From Rhodovulum sp. 12E13 (lineage in GTDB: Bacteria; Pseudomonadota; Alphaproteobacteria; Rhodobacterales; Rhodobacteraceae): a stretch of DNA of 64,000 nucleotides. Position numbers and translations under genes: made by a program. Below are positions 55,101-63,558 of this stretch, one piece after another (position 1 is the stretch's first letter; each line of letters starts with the position of its first letter). The stretch spans positions 1 to 64,000 of the forward strand of contig NZ_QPLK01000003.1 of NCBI RefSeq assembly GCF_003340565.1, in the 5' to 3' direction. The notes below the pieces were generated by a model. The model saw only the letters and a list, made by a program, of their open reading frames with translations, had not been told where the DNA came from and did no database searches.

Positions 55101-56750
55101 ATGTCAGACTCAACCGATCCACAGGGCATACCGGCGCCGGAAGGCGAGGTGGACCTGATCGAGACCGATTACGAGATCGGCCAGGACAACGTCGAGGGCC
55201 GGGTCGGCCCGTTCGGCTTCGACATCCACAACCCGGTCTTCATGATCTCGGGCCTGACGGTCGTGGCCTTCGTGGCCTACGCGCTGGCCGCGCCGCAGCA
55301 GGCGGCCGACTTCTTCGGCTGGCTGCGCCCGGCGCTCACCTCGACGTTCGACTGGTTCTTCCTGAGCGCGGCGAACATCTTCGTCATCTTCTGCCTCCTT
55401 CTCATCGTCACGCCCTGGGGGTCGGTGCGCCTCGGCGGCAAGGAGGCGACGCCCGACTATTCCTACGCCGGCTGGTTCGCGATGCTGTTCGCCGCGGGCA
55501 TGGGGATCGGGCTGATGTTCTTCGGGGTGCTCGAGCCGGCCTACTATTTCGCCACGCCGTGGGGCGACGAGCCGCTGGGCACCGTGCGTCCGTTCACCGA
55601 GGACGGCGCGCTGATCGAAGCCAATATCGAGGAAGCGCGGCGCATGGCGCTGGCGGCGACCTCCTACCACTGGGCGCTGCACCCCTGGGCGATCTATGCC
55701 GTGGTGGCGCTGGCGCTGGCGCTGTTCACCTACAACAAGGGTCTGCCGCTGACGATCCGCTCGGCGTTCTACCCGATCTTCGGCGACCGGGTCTGGGGCT
55801 GGTGGGGCCACGTCATCGACACCATCGCGGTCTTCGCCACGCTGTTCGGCCTGGCCACCTCGCTGGGCTTCGGCGCGCAGCAGGCGAATGCGGGCCTGAA
55901 CCATGTCTACGGCGTGCCGGAGGGCGTGACCGTGCAGGTCATCCTCATCATCGCGATCACGCTGGTGGCGCTCGTCTCGGTGCTGCGGGGCCTCGACGGC
56001 GGCGTGAAGGTGCTCTCCGAGATCAACATGGGGCTCGCCTTCCTGCTGCTGCTCTTCGTGCTCTTCACGGCCGGCGCCGTCTCGATCCTGACCGAGTTCG
56101 GCAAGGGGCTCGTTGCCTACGCGCAGGAGGTATTGCCGCTGTCCAACCCCGTCGGGCGCGAGGACGACGGCTATCGTCAGGGGTGGACGGCCTTCTACTG
56201 GGCCTGGTGGATCAGCTGGTCGCCGTTCGTGGGCATGTTCATCGCCCGCGTCAGCCGCGGCCGGACGGTGCGCGAGTTCATCACCTGCGTGCTGATCATC
56301 CCCTCGATCGTCTGCATCCTGTGGATGGCGGTCTTCGGCGGCGCCGCGATCAACGACATGATCGCCAACCCAGACACCTCGGCGGTCAAGGCCAACGTGA
56401 TCGACGCCTACAACCCGCCGCTGTCGCTCTTCGCCATGCTCGACAGCCTGCCGCTCGCGGCGATCACCTCGACCATCGGGATCATCCTGGTGATCGTGTT
56501 CTTCGTCACCTCGTCGGACTCGGGCAGCCTCGTGATCGACACGATCACGGCGGGCGGCAAGGTCGACGCGCCGGTGCCGCAGCGGGTGTTCTGGTGCACC
56601 TTCGAGGGGCTGGTGGCCATCGCGCTGCTGATCGGCGGGGGCCTCGGCGCGCTGCAGGCCATGGTGATCTCCACCGGCCTGCCCTTCACCATCGTGCTGC
56701 TGCTGATCTGCTACGCGATCCTGCGCGGCCTGATGAGCGAGCCACGCTAG
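55101..56750 (+). CDS. BCCT family osmolyte (betaine/choline/carnitine) transporter
   Basis: A 549-residue, 12-helix secondary transporter. The glycine stretch of TM3 is G133-M-G-I-G137 (MGIGLMFFGVLEP), matching Na-coupled BetP-like carriers; the Trp box is at about 362-378 (WTAFYWAWWISWSPFVG) followed by IARVSRGRTVREF. The N-terminal tail (1-45) is acidic. It likely takes up betaine-type compounds at high salinity; dimethylsulfoniopropionate is another substrate known in marine relatives. Cotranscribed with the upstream Usp. Confidence 0.93.
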   Translation: MSDSTDPQGIPAPEGEVDLIETDYEIGQDNVEGRVGPFGFDIHNPVFMISGLTVVAFVAYALAAPQQAADFFGWLRPALTSTFDWFFLSAANIFVIFCLLLIVTPWGSVRLGGKEATPDYSYAGWFAMLFAAGMGIGLMFFGVLEPAYYFATPWGDEPLGTVRPFTEDGALIEANIEEARRMALAATSYHWALHPWAIYAVVALALALFTYNKGLPLTIRSAFYPIFGDRVWGWWGHVIDTIAVFATLFGLATSLGFGAQQANAGLNHVYGVPEGVTVQVILIIAITLVALVSVLRGLDGGVKVLSEINMGLAFLLLLFVLFTAGAVSILTEFGKGLVAYAQEVLPLSNPVGREDDGYRQGWTAFYWAWWISWSPFVGMFIARVSRGRTVREFITCVLIIPSIVCILWMAVFGGAAINDMIANPDTSAVKANVIDAYNPPLSLFAMLDSLPLAAITSTIGIILVIVFFVTSSDSGSLVIDTITAGGKVDAPVPQRVFWCTFEGLVAIALLIGGGLGALQAMVISTGLPFTIVLLLICYAILRGLMSEPR

Positions 56751-56760
56751 CGGCGACCGG

Positions 56761-56833
56761 GGCGGGGGGCCAGCCCCCCGGTCGCCTCCGGCGACTCCCC
56801 CCGGGATACTTGGAGCAAGAAGAAGACGGGGGC
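56761..56833. repeat. Dispersed intergenic element, copy E
   Basis: Hairpin GGGGGGCCAGCCCCCC, then CGCCTCCGGCGACTCC, CCCCCGGGATACTTGGAG and CAAGAAGAAGACGGGG. It lies 10 bases after the BCCT gene and may end its transcript. Confidence 0.85.
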
Positions 56834-56953
56834 GGGGCGCATGGCCTCGCCCCCGTCGCGTTACGCGGCACGGAGCGCCAATTTTCGGGATGCGGGGGCC
56901 GCACGGCGGTGCTAGGACGCCCCTCGACCGAGAGTTGCGAGAGACGAGCGCCC

Positions 56954-57556
56954 ATGTCCGCCCTGAAGATCGAGAAAGGCTCCTCGAAGCATTCCGCCTA
57001 CGACCTGCGCGACCCGCGCGCGCAGGCCGAGGAGCGGCACACGCTGGCCGTGCTAGTCGACAACGAGGCAGGCGTTCTGGCGCGCGTGATCGGCCTGTTC
57101 TCGGGCCGCGGCTACAACATCGAGAGCCTGACGGTGGCCGAGGTCGACCACACCGGCAAGCGTTCGCGCATCACCATCGTCACCACCGGCACGCCCTCCG
57201 TCATCGAGCAGATCAAGGCACAGCTGTCGCGCATGGTGCCGGTGCACGACGTGATGGACCTCACGGTGGAGGGCCCCGCGGTGGAGCGCGAGCTCGCCCT
57301 GCTCAAGGTGGCCGGCACGGGCGACAAGCGCGTCGAGGCGCTGCGCCTCGCCGACATCTTCCGCGCCAACGCGGTCGATTCGACGCTCGAGAGCTTTGTC
57401 TTCGAGTTGACCGGCACGCCGGAGAAGATCGACGCCTTCGCCGAACTGATGCGCCCGCTCGGGCTGATCGAGGTGGCGCGTACCGGCGTCGCCGCCATCG
57501 CCCGCGGCTCGGGCCACGCCGTCTCTCAGGAGGCTTCGGTCTCGTCCTCGGGGTGA
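56954..57556 (+). CDS. ilvN: Acetolactate synthase small (regulatory) subunit
   Basis: A 200-residue regulatory subunit that mediates valine feedback and activates IlvB. N-terminal ACT domain at about 28-105 (LAVLVDNEAGVLARVIGLFSGRGYNIESLTV) and C-terminal ALS_ss_C domain to about 185. A 25-residue N-terminal tail and short C-terminal tail make it slightly longer than the E. coli-type protein. Its 3' end overlaps the convergent DUF2189 gene by 31 bases. It is separated from ilvB by a Usp, a BCCT carrier and a terminator, so it is transcribed apart. Confidence 0.95.
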   Translation: MSALKIEKGSSKHSAYDLRDPRAQAEERHTLAVLVDNEAGVLARVIGLFSGRGYNIESLTVAEVDHTGKRSRITIVTTGTPSVIEQIKAQLSRMVPVHDVMDLTVEGPAVERELALLKVAGTGDKRVEALRLADIFRANAVDSTLESFVFELTGTPEKIDAFAELMRPLGLIEVARTGVAAIARGSGHAVSQEASVSSSG

Positions 57557-58347
57557 CGGAGCGCGCTTCGGTAGAGGTGCCAGCTCGCGTGGCCGAGCAC
57601 GGGCAGCGCCACGAGCAGACCGAGGAAGGCGGGCACCATCGCCACCACCACGATCACGCCGATCGTGAGCGCCCAGACCAGCATCACCCGCAGGTTGGCC
57701 TGCACCGCCTGGAACGACAGGATCATCGCGGTGATGAAGTCGACCTCCTTGTGGAGCATGTAGGGCAGCGAGAACACCGTCAGCGCGAACAGGACGAACC
57801 CGAGCAGGGCGCCCACGGCGAGCTCGACCGCGATCATGGTCAGGCCGCCCGGCGTCAGGTAGGCCTCCCACGAGGTCGAGATGTTGGTCATCGGGCTGGC
57901 GCCCATGAAGAGCGCGAAGATCATGTGCGCGAGGAACGAGTAGAACAGGAAGTAGATCACGATGATCGCCCCCGCCCAGGGGATCTGCCTGTCCTTCTCG
58001 CGCCAGACCGCGCCGAACACCTGGTAGACGTCGAGCGGGCGCGCCACCTCGATCCGACGCGACACCTCGTAGAGGCCCACCGCCGCGAAGGGGGCAAAGA
58101 GCGGGAAGCCGAGCGCCAGGATCAGAGTCTGGAACACGAAGCCGCCCGCGACGAAGGCGAGGATCAGCCCCCCCGCGACATACACGCCGGCGAAGACCGC
58201 GCCGAATCCGGGCGCCGCCCGCCAGTCGGCCCAGCCGCGGGCCAGCGCATGGCGCAGGTCGCCGAGGTCGAGCTCCATGATCTCGGGGCTGGGGGCGGCG
58301 GTCGCGGAGGGCTGCGCCGCGCCCGCGCCGTGCGGCATCTCCGACAT
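57526..58347 (-). CDS. DUF2189 domain membrane protein
   Basis: A 273-residue protein with six predicted helices (first GFGAVFAGVYVAGGLILAF near 48-67; last near 235-258). The region DLRHALARGWADWRAAPG before helix 1 and the loop VGLYEVSRRIE are family hallmarks. Function unknown; such proteins are widespread in Rhodobacterales, often near cytochrome oxidase genes in my recollection, which is not so here. Confidence 0.88.
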   Translation of the reverse strand: MSEMPHGAGAAQPSATAAPSPEIMELDLGDLRHALARGWADWRAAPGFGAVFAGVYVAGGLILAFVAGGFVFQTLILALGFPLFAPFAAVGLYEVSRRIEVARPLDVYQVFGAVWREKDRQIPWAGAIIVIYFLFYSFLAHMIFALFMGASPMTNISTSWEAYLTPGGLTMIAVELAVGALLGFVLFALTVFSLPYMLHKEVDFITAMILSFQAVQANLRVMLVWALTIGVIVVVAMVPAFLGLLVALPVLGHASWHLYRSALRHPEDETEAS

Positions 58348-58413
58348 GGCTGGTCCTCCCGCCCGCAGGATGCGGCAAGCGTGGGGGGGAGGGCAAGGGC
58401 GGAGGCGCCGCTC

Positions 58414-58893
58414 TCAGCGCCAGAGCGCCGGCGCGAAGCGCTCGTGCACGTGCGAGACGGGTCGGCCGCCGATCGTCACCACCGCCACCGTCTCGAGCGC
58501 GCCGCCGGCCGCGTCGCGCGGAGGCGCGAGCGGGTCACGGGCGAAGCCGTGGGCGGCGAGGAGCGTGAAGAACGGCGTGTCGGTCTCGTCGAGGGCCCGT
58601 GCCACGCCCGCGGGCAACCGGCCCGGCAGGTAGAGGTTGTCTGCCTCGGCGAGCGCCACCCCGCCCCGCACCAGCCGCACCCGCCGCCGCACGAGGGCCT
58701 CGCCCGGCCGCACGGCCAGCGCCGACGGCACCCCCGCGCCCGCTTCCGGGGCAAGACGCTCCGCCCGGATCGGGCCGGCCCCGATCCCGCGCGCTTGACA
58801 CCATTCGGCGAGCGCCTCGGTCACGCTGCGGTGTCGCGCGAGGTGGTCGCGGAAGGCGTCGCGCGCGCCGGAGGCGAGAAACTCGGTGGCCAT
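58414..58893 (-). CDS. Chorismate lyase-fold (UbiC/UTRA-like) protein
   Basis: A 159-residue cytoplasmic protein. The segment RRRVRLVRGGVALAEADNLY followed by LPGRLPAGVARALDETDTPFF resembles the core of chorismate pyruvate-lyase-like proteins, which form a six-stranded sheet with buried ligand. The lyase makes 4-hydroxybenzoate for ubiquinone. The catalytic Arg/Glu set could not be verified from the sequence alone, so activity is uncertain. A UTRA effector domain without a DNA-binding half is the main alternative. No ubi gene is adjacent. Confidence 0.6.
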   Translation of the reverse strand: MATEFLASGARDAFRDHLARHRSVTEALAEWCQARGIGAGPIRAERLAPEAGAGVPSALAVRPGEALVRRRVRLVRGGVALAEADNLYLPGRLPAGVARALDETDTPFFTLLAAHGFARDPLAPPRDAAGGALETVAVVTIGGRPVSHVHERFAPALWR

Positions 58894-59025
58894 GATCGTG
58901 CATCTATCGCGGTGGGCGGCGGACGCGATGGGGCAAACTGACCGCCCCGCGCATCCGCCTTTTCGCAGGGCACCGCGATGCCCCCGGATCGGCCGGAGGG
59001 CGCAGGGCCGGCGCGGGCGATGCCG

Positions 59026-59640
59026 TCAGGCCAGCCCGCCCTCGCGCTCGATGAAGGCGGCGATCTCGGCCACGCCGGCCCCCTGCCGCAGGCTCGCCAT
59101 GACGTAGGGACGCCCCGAGCGCGCGGCGGCGGTATCGGCCTCGAGCCGGTCGCGGTCGACGCCGACATGGGGGGCGAGGTCGACCTTGTTGACCACGAGA
59201 AGGTCGGATCTTGCGAGGCCGGGGCCGCGCTTGCGCGGAATGTCCTGCCCGGCGGCGGTGTCGATCACGTAAAGCGTCAGGTCAGCCAACTCGGGGCTGA
59301 ACGTTGCGGCGAGGTTGTCGCCGCCGCTCTCGATCAGCACGAGCGCCAGGTCGGGGATGTCGCTCGTGAGCTGGTCGATCGCGGCGAGGTTGATCGACGC
59401 ATCCTCGCGGATCGCGGTATGCGGGCAGCCGCCCGTCTCGACCCCGCGGATGCGCTCGAGCGGCAGGACCTGCGCGCGCATCAGGAACTCGGCGTCTTCG
59501 CTGGTGTAGATGTCGTTCGTGACGACGGCCATCGAATGTTTCGGCGCGAGCGCGCGGCAGAGCGCCTCGGTCAGCGTGGTCTTGCCGGCGCCGACGGGGC
59601 CGCCGATGCCGACGCGCAGGGGGCCGTGAGGAGAGGTCAT
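59026..59640 (-). CDS. ureG: Urease accessory GTPase UreG
   Basis: A 204-residue SIMIBI GTPase that delivers nickel to apo-urease. P-loop [13 protein letters not shown] (11-23), nickel/dimer motif with Cys-Pro-His ([11 protein letters not shown] near 69-79), [15 protein letters not shown] and the NKVD guanine motif. MTSPHGPL at 59640 is the family-usual start; an ATG two codons upstream, 1 base after the ureF stop, is equally possible. Last gene of the operon. Confidence 0.96.
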   Translation of the reverse strand: MTSPHGPLRVGIGGPVGAGKTTLTEALCRALAPKHSMAVVTNDIYTSEDAEFLMRAQVLPLERIRGVETGGCPHTAIREDASINLAAIDQLTSDIPDLALVLIESGGDNLAATFSPELADLTLYVIDTAAGQDIPRKRGPGLARSDLLVVNKVDLAPHVGVDRDRLEADTAAARSGRPYVMASLRQGAGVAEIAAFIEREGGLA

Positions 59641-59647
59641 GGGCATC

Positions 59648-60295
59648 TCATGTCTTGAATATGCGGACGGGAAGCGTCTCGTGCGCCATCGCGGCGAGAT
59701 CGGCGCCAAAGGCGGACGTGGCGATGCGCGCGGGCTCTTGCCCCTCGGTCTCGGCGGCGGTGGCCGCGATGTCGGGGGCGAGGCGGGCGAGCGCGGCCTG
59801 CGCCTCGGTCTGTCCAAGCGGCACGAAGCGGGTGGCGCACGAGGTGAGGTTCGACGCGAAGGCGTGCAGGTAAAGCGCGGCGACCCTCACCGGCGGCAGG
59901 TCGAGGCCGCGCGCCGCCACGCCGAGCGCCACCGGCAGCGGGCGGGCGGGCTCGGCCTGGCCGGTGAGCGCGTTGACGGTGCGGGCCAGCGCGGCGCCCT
60001 GCTCCTCGGTCTCGCGCAGGCGCTCGGCGGAGGGCGCGAGGGCGCGGGCGAGGTCGGCCAGCGTATCGGCGTCATCGCCGCGAAGCGCGGCGTGCAGCAG
60101 CACCGCGTCGGAGCGGCCCGACCCGAAGCGCAACAGGTGGCGCAGCCAGGCTTCCAGCGCGGCGGCCGAGGTCACGCGGCCCTCGGCAATCGCCGTCTCG
60201 AGGCCGTGGGAATAGGCGAAGCTGCCGAGGGGAAAGGCCGGCGAGAGCCATTGCGCGAGCGTAAGCAGGCCCGCCTCGCCGCTCTCAGTGCTCAT
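59648..60295 (-). CDS. ureF: Urease accessory protein UreF
   Basis: A 215-residue all-helical protein that gates UreG GTPase and recruits it to the urease-UreD complex. [21 protein letters not shown] (about 14-34) and the C-terminal [25 protein letters not shown]-type end are diagnostic. It overlaps ureE by 11 bases. The upstream extension reads as shadow of the ureE His-tail. Confidence 0.94.
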   Translation of the reverse strand: MSTESGEAGLLTLAQWLSPAFPLGSFAYSHGLETAIAEGRVTSAAALEAWLRHLLRFGSGRSDAVLLHAALRGDDADTLADLARALAPSAERLRETEEQGAALARTVNALTGQAEPARPLPVALGVAARGLDLPPVRVAALYLHAFASNLTSCATRFVPLGQTEAQAALARLAPDIAATAAETEGQEPARIATSAFGADLAAMAHETLPVRIFKT

Positions 60296-60803
60296 GGTCG
60301 TGATGGGTATGCCCGTGGTGATGCCCATGATCATGCCCGTGCCCCGGTTGGGGGCCGTGGGCATGACCGAGCGTGCGACCGTGGCCGTAGGCGCCCCCCT
60401 CGGGCTGGAAGGGCGCCGTGAGCGGCGTCACTTCTGCGCCGAGGCGCCGGAGCATGTCTGCGAGCACGTGGTCGTCGCGGATCAGCAGCCGCTCCGCCTC
60501 GATCCGGCAGGGCGTGTGGCGGTTGCCGATATGCCAGGCGAGGCGCGCTAGCGACGGCCCCGTGACCGACAGCAACGCCTCGGGCGCGGCGCGCACGGCC
60601 ACCAGCCTGCCATCGGTCAGCTCCAGCGCGTCGCCGTCGTCGAGCGACGTCACTTCGGCCAGATCCACGAGAAAGGGGTGGCCCGTGTCGCTTACCAGCC
60701 GTTTCCGGCGCACGAAGCGCCCCTCGTAGTCGAGCGAGACGGTTTCATCCGCATCGGCGCCTCCCTCACGGCGAAGCGCATGGGCGCGGGGCAGATCGGT
60801 CAT
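60285..60803 (-). CDS. ureE: Urease nickel metallochaperone UreE
   Basis: A 172-residue nickel carrier. N-terminal peptide-binding-like domain (about 1-70), metal-binding domain (70-140, with AWHIGNRHTPCRIE) and a His-rich C-terminal tail ([19 protein letters not shown], about 154-172) that stores extra nickel. AGGAG lies upstream of ATG 60803. First of the ureEFG accessory trio. Confidence 0.94.
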   Translation of the reverse strand: MTDLPRAHALRREGGADADETVSLDYEGRFVRRKRLVSDTGHPFLVDLAEVTSLDDGDALELTDGRLVAVRAAPEALLSVTGPSLARLAWHIGNRHTPCRIEAERLLIRDDHVLADMLRRLGAEVTPLTAPFQPEGGAYGHGRTLGHAHGPQPGHGHDHGHHHGHTHHDHEH

Positions 60804-60862
60804 GGCAGGCTCCTGTCCATCGGCCACGAGCCTAGCTGCCGCACCGCGGCATGAAAAGGGCC

Positions 60863-61072
60863 TCAGATGTCGAGGTGACGCATTGCATGGGGCACGATCT
60901 CGCTGCGCGAGAGGCCACGCGCGGCGAGGGCCTCGTCGGGCAGGCGCGACAGGCTTTCCACCTCGGCGGCCGCGAGCCCGGCACCGCGAAACATCACGAT
61001 GAAGCGGCCAAGCGCCCGAAACGGGGCGAAAACCGAGTGCGGCACGGGGCGGGTGGCGGTCAGAGTGGCCAT
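60863..61072 (-). CDS. DUF1127 small protein inside the urease operon
   Basis: A 69-residue protein with the DUF1127 helical motif at its C-terminus (AEVESLSRLPDEALAARGLSR, then SEIVPHAMRHLDI). Small DUF1127 proteins of Rhodobacter and Agrobacterium bind RNA or influence phosphate and carbon physiology; CcaF1 of R. sphaeroides is an RNA-binding example. It lies between ureC and ureE on the same strand, 59 bases before ureE and 195 after ureC. A urease role is unproven. Confidence 0.82.
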   Translation of the reverse strand: MATLTATRPVPHSVFAPFRALGRFIVMFRGAGLAAAEVESLSRLPDEALAARGLSRSEIVPHAMRHLDI

Positions 61073-61267
61073 GGCGGCGATCCTTTCTCGAACGGTGTCG
61101 CCCCTTCAGCTACGCTTCGCTGCAGTGCAGCACAACACTCGCTCCGGCAAGCCGGCCCTGCGCCAGGCGCATGGCAGGGCGGCCCGGCCATGCAAAACGG
61201 GCCGAGCCCTGCCCGAGGACCCGTCATCGCGCCGAGATGTTCGGTGGGGCGTCGCCCCGACCAACGG

Positions 61268-62977
61268 TCAGAACAGGAAATACCGTTGCGCCAGCGGCAG
61301 CTCGGTCGCGGGCTCGCAGGTGAGCAGCGCGCCGTCGGCGCGAACCTCGTAGGTCTCGGGGTTCACCTCGATCTCGGGGCACAGCGTGTTCATCGCCATG
61401 TCGGCCTTTGTCACGCCGCGGATCTCCTCGACTGCCAGCGTGTCGCGCGCCAGCCCCAGCGCCTCGCGCACACCGCGCGCCTGCGCCGCCTTTGAGACGA
61501 AGGCGACGGCCGAGCGCTCGACCGCGCGGCCCATCGCGCCGAACATCGGGCGGGAATAGACCGGCTGGGGCGTGGGGATCGAGGCGTTGGGGTCGCCCAT
61601 CTGCGCCAGCACGATCGAGCCGCCGATCAACACCATCTCGGGCTTGGCGCCGAACATGGCGGGCGACCACAACACGAGGTCGGCGCGCTTGCCCGCCTCC
61701 ACCGTGCCGATATGCGCCCCGATGCCGTGGGCGATGGCCGGGTTGATCGTGTACTTGGCGATGTAGCGGCGCACGCGGATGTTGTCGTTCTCGCCCGTCT
61801 CCTCGGCCAGCCGGCCGCGCTGCACCTTCATCTTGTGCGCCGTCTGCCAGGTGCGGGTGATCACCTCGCCGACCCGTCCCATCGCCTGGCTGTCGGAGGC
61901 GATGATCGAGAAGGCGCCCATGTCGTGCAGGATGTCCTCGGCGGCGATCGTCTCCTTGCGGATGCGGCTCTCGGCGAAGGCCACGTCCTCGGGGATCGAC
62001 TTGTCGAGGTGATGGCAGACCATGAGCATGTCGAGATGCTCTTCGAGCGTGTTCACCGTGTAGGGCCGCGTGGGGTTGGTCGACGAGGGCAGCACGTTGG
62101 GCAGCCCTGCCACCTTGATGATGTCGGGCGCGTGCCCGCCCCCTGCCCCCTCGGTGTGAAAGGCGTGGATGGTGCGCCCGCCGATCGCCTTGATCGTGTT
62201 CTCGACGAAGCCGCTCTCGTTGAGCGTGTCGGTGTGGATCATCACCTGCACGTCCATCGCGTCGGCCACGCCGAGGCAGCAGTCGATGGCGGCGGGCGTC
62301 GTGCCCCAGTCCTCGTGGAGCTTGAGCGCGCAGGCGCCCGCCTCGACCATCTCGCGCAGGGCGTCGGGGCGCGAGGCGTTGCCCTTGCCGGCGAAGGCCA
62401 CGTTCATCGGCACGCCGTCGGTCGCCTGCAGCATCCGCCCGATATGCCACGGGCCCGGCGTGCAGGTGGTGGCCAGCGTGCCGTGCGCCGGGCCGGTGCC
62501 GCCGCCGAGCATGGTCGTCAGCCCGGAGTGCAGGGCGTCGTCTATCTGCTGCGGGCAGATCCAGTGGATATGCGCGTCGAACCCGCCGGCGGTCAGGATC
62601 TTGCCCTCGCCCGCGATCACCTCGGTCCCCGGGCCGATCACGATATCGACCGCGGGCTGCGTGTCGGGGTTGCCGGCCTTGCCGATCTTCTCGATCCGGC
62701 CGTCCTTGAGGCCCACGTCGGCCTTGTAGATGCCGGTCACGTCGACGATCAGCGCGTTGGTGATGACCGTGTCGACGGCGCCCTCGGCGCGGGTCACCTG
62801 GCTCTGCCCCATCCCGTCGCGGATCACCTTGCCCCCGCCGAACTTCACCTCCTCGCCATAGACTGTCCGGTCGTCCTCCACCTCGATCCACAGCTCGGTA
62901 TCGGCGAGCCGCACCTTGTCGCCCGTGGTGGGGCCGAACATCGCGGCGTAGGTGTCGCGGGAGATCGTGGCAGGCAT
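61268..62977 (-). CDS. ureC: Urease alpha (catalytic) subunit
   Basis: A 569-residue nickel metallohydrolase splitting urea to ammonia and carbamate. Nickel ligands H136/H138 ([12 protein letters not shown]), carbamylated K219 ([11 protein letters not shown]), further His in [11 protein letters not shown] and [14 protein letters not shown], and the flap [21 protein letters not shown] with catalytic His. Length is standard. ATG 62977 starts [20 protein letters not shown]. Its partners ureA and ureB and the chaperone ureD are not in this window. Confidence 0.97.
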   Translation of the reverse strand: MPATISRDTYAAMFGPTTGDKVRLADTELWIEVEDDRTVYGEEVKFGGGKVIRDGMGQSQVTRAEGAVDTVITNALIVDVTGIYKADVGLKDGRIEKIGKAGNPDTQPAVDIVIGPGTEVIAGEGKILTAGGFDAHIHWICPQQIDDALHSGLTTMLGGGTGPAHGTLATTCTPGPWHIGRMLQATDGVPMNVAFAGKGNASRPDALREMVEAGACALKLHEDWGTTPAAIDCCLGVADAMDVQVMIHTDTLNESGFVENTIKAIGGRTIHAFHTEGAGGGHAPDIIKVAGLPNVLPSSTNPTRPYTVNTLEEHLDMLMVCHHLDKSIPEDVAFAESRIRKETIAAEDILHDMGAFSIIASDSQAMGRVGEVITRTWQTAHKMKVQRGRLAEETGENDNIRVRRYIAKYTINPAIAHGIGAHIGTVEAGKRADLVLWSPAMFGAKPEMVLIGGSIVLAQMGDPNASIPTPQPVYSRPMFGAMGRAVERSAVAFVSKAAQARGVREALGLARDTLAVEEIRGVTKADMAMNTLCPEIEVNPETYEVRADGALLTCEPATELPLAQRYFLF

Positions 62978-63005
62978 GGGCTGTCCCTCGGCTGGTCGGG
63001 TCGTG

Positions 63006-63314
63006 TCAGGGAGTGCGGGAAAGGCGCGCGACATTGGCCCGCGCCTCGCGCCGCAGCGGGCGCAAGGCGGCGGCCATCACCTCGTCGGCGCGGCGCCCGC
63101 GGAGGGCGGCGTCGAGCGCGGCATGGGCGGAGGCTGCGAAGGCGGGAGGCTTCTCGGCGACCATGCGCAGAGCTTCGCCCGGGGCGAGCGGGCGCAGGCC
63201 CGACAGCGCGGCGGCCCGAAGCGCCCAGACCGAGGCGGCTTCCTGCATCAGGAACGCCGCCTCGAGCGCAGTGGCGTAGGCCGAAAGCGGAAGGTGACCG
63301 GGGCCGCGGCTCAA
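63006..63314 (-). CDS. Phasin-like (often mis-annotated 'antifreeze') small helical protein
   Basis: A 102-residue, mostly helical, Ala-rich protein 28 bases before ure[22 protein letters not shown], then [26 protein letters not shown] and [13 protein letters not shown] match the pattern of short helical proteins of roseobacters that databases label antifreeze or phasin-like (from memory). It may bind granules or be a urease-operon companion. It has no signal peptide. The stop is separated from ureC by a short spacer with a ribosome-binding site. Confidence 0.65.
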   Translation of the reverse strand: MSRGPGHLPLSAYATALEAAFLMQEAASVWALRAAALSGLRPLAPGEALRMVAEKPPAFAASAHAALDAALRGRRADEVMAAALRPLRREARANVARLSRTP

Positions 63315-63363
63315 GGCGCACCCTCCCCGGAGAGGCTGGCGGCCGCGACCGGCGGCCGGGGCG

Positions 63364-63465
63364 TCAGCGCCGCCGGTTCTGGTCGACGCGGACGGGGATG
63401 GGCTGTGGCTGCGGCTTGGGGGCCAGAAGCTCGATGAGCCGTTCGATCAGGCTGCGCGCCGGCAT
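63364..63465 (-). CDS. Possible 33-residue protein
   Basis: ATG 63465 to TGA 63364 encodes MPARSLIERLIELLAPKPQP followed by 13 residues ending QNRRR. It has a GGGAGA site 10 bases upstream, an amphipathic helix (SLIERLIELL), an alternating Pro-Gln stretch and an Arg-rich end. It ends 50 bases before the phasin-like gene. The balanced composition differs from the Arg/Pro shadows around it. Not recognised. Confidence 0.45.
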   Translation of the reverse strand: MPARSLIERLIELLAPKPQPQPIPVRVDQNRRR

Positions 63466-63505
63466 GAGGCGGGTCTCCCGTAATCTGCTCGTTAGATCCA
63501 AAAGT

Positions 63506-63534
63506 AGCCCCTGCGCCGAAAAGCGCAAGGGGCT
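63506..63534 (-). terminator. Terminator-like hairpin upstream of the small ORF
   Basis: Minus-strand stem AGCCCCTTGCGC / GCGCAGGGGCT with one bulge and a 6-base loop, followed by ACTTTTGG. It is positioned to end the transcript of the gene at 63559 and onward. Confidence 0.7.
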
Positions 63535-63558
63535 GGTGCGGTGCAGGCGCGGCCTGGC

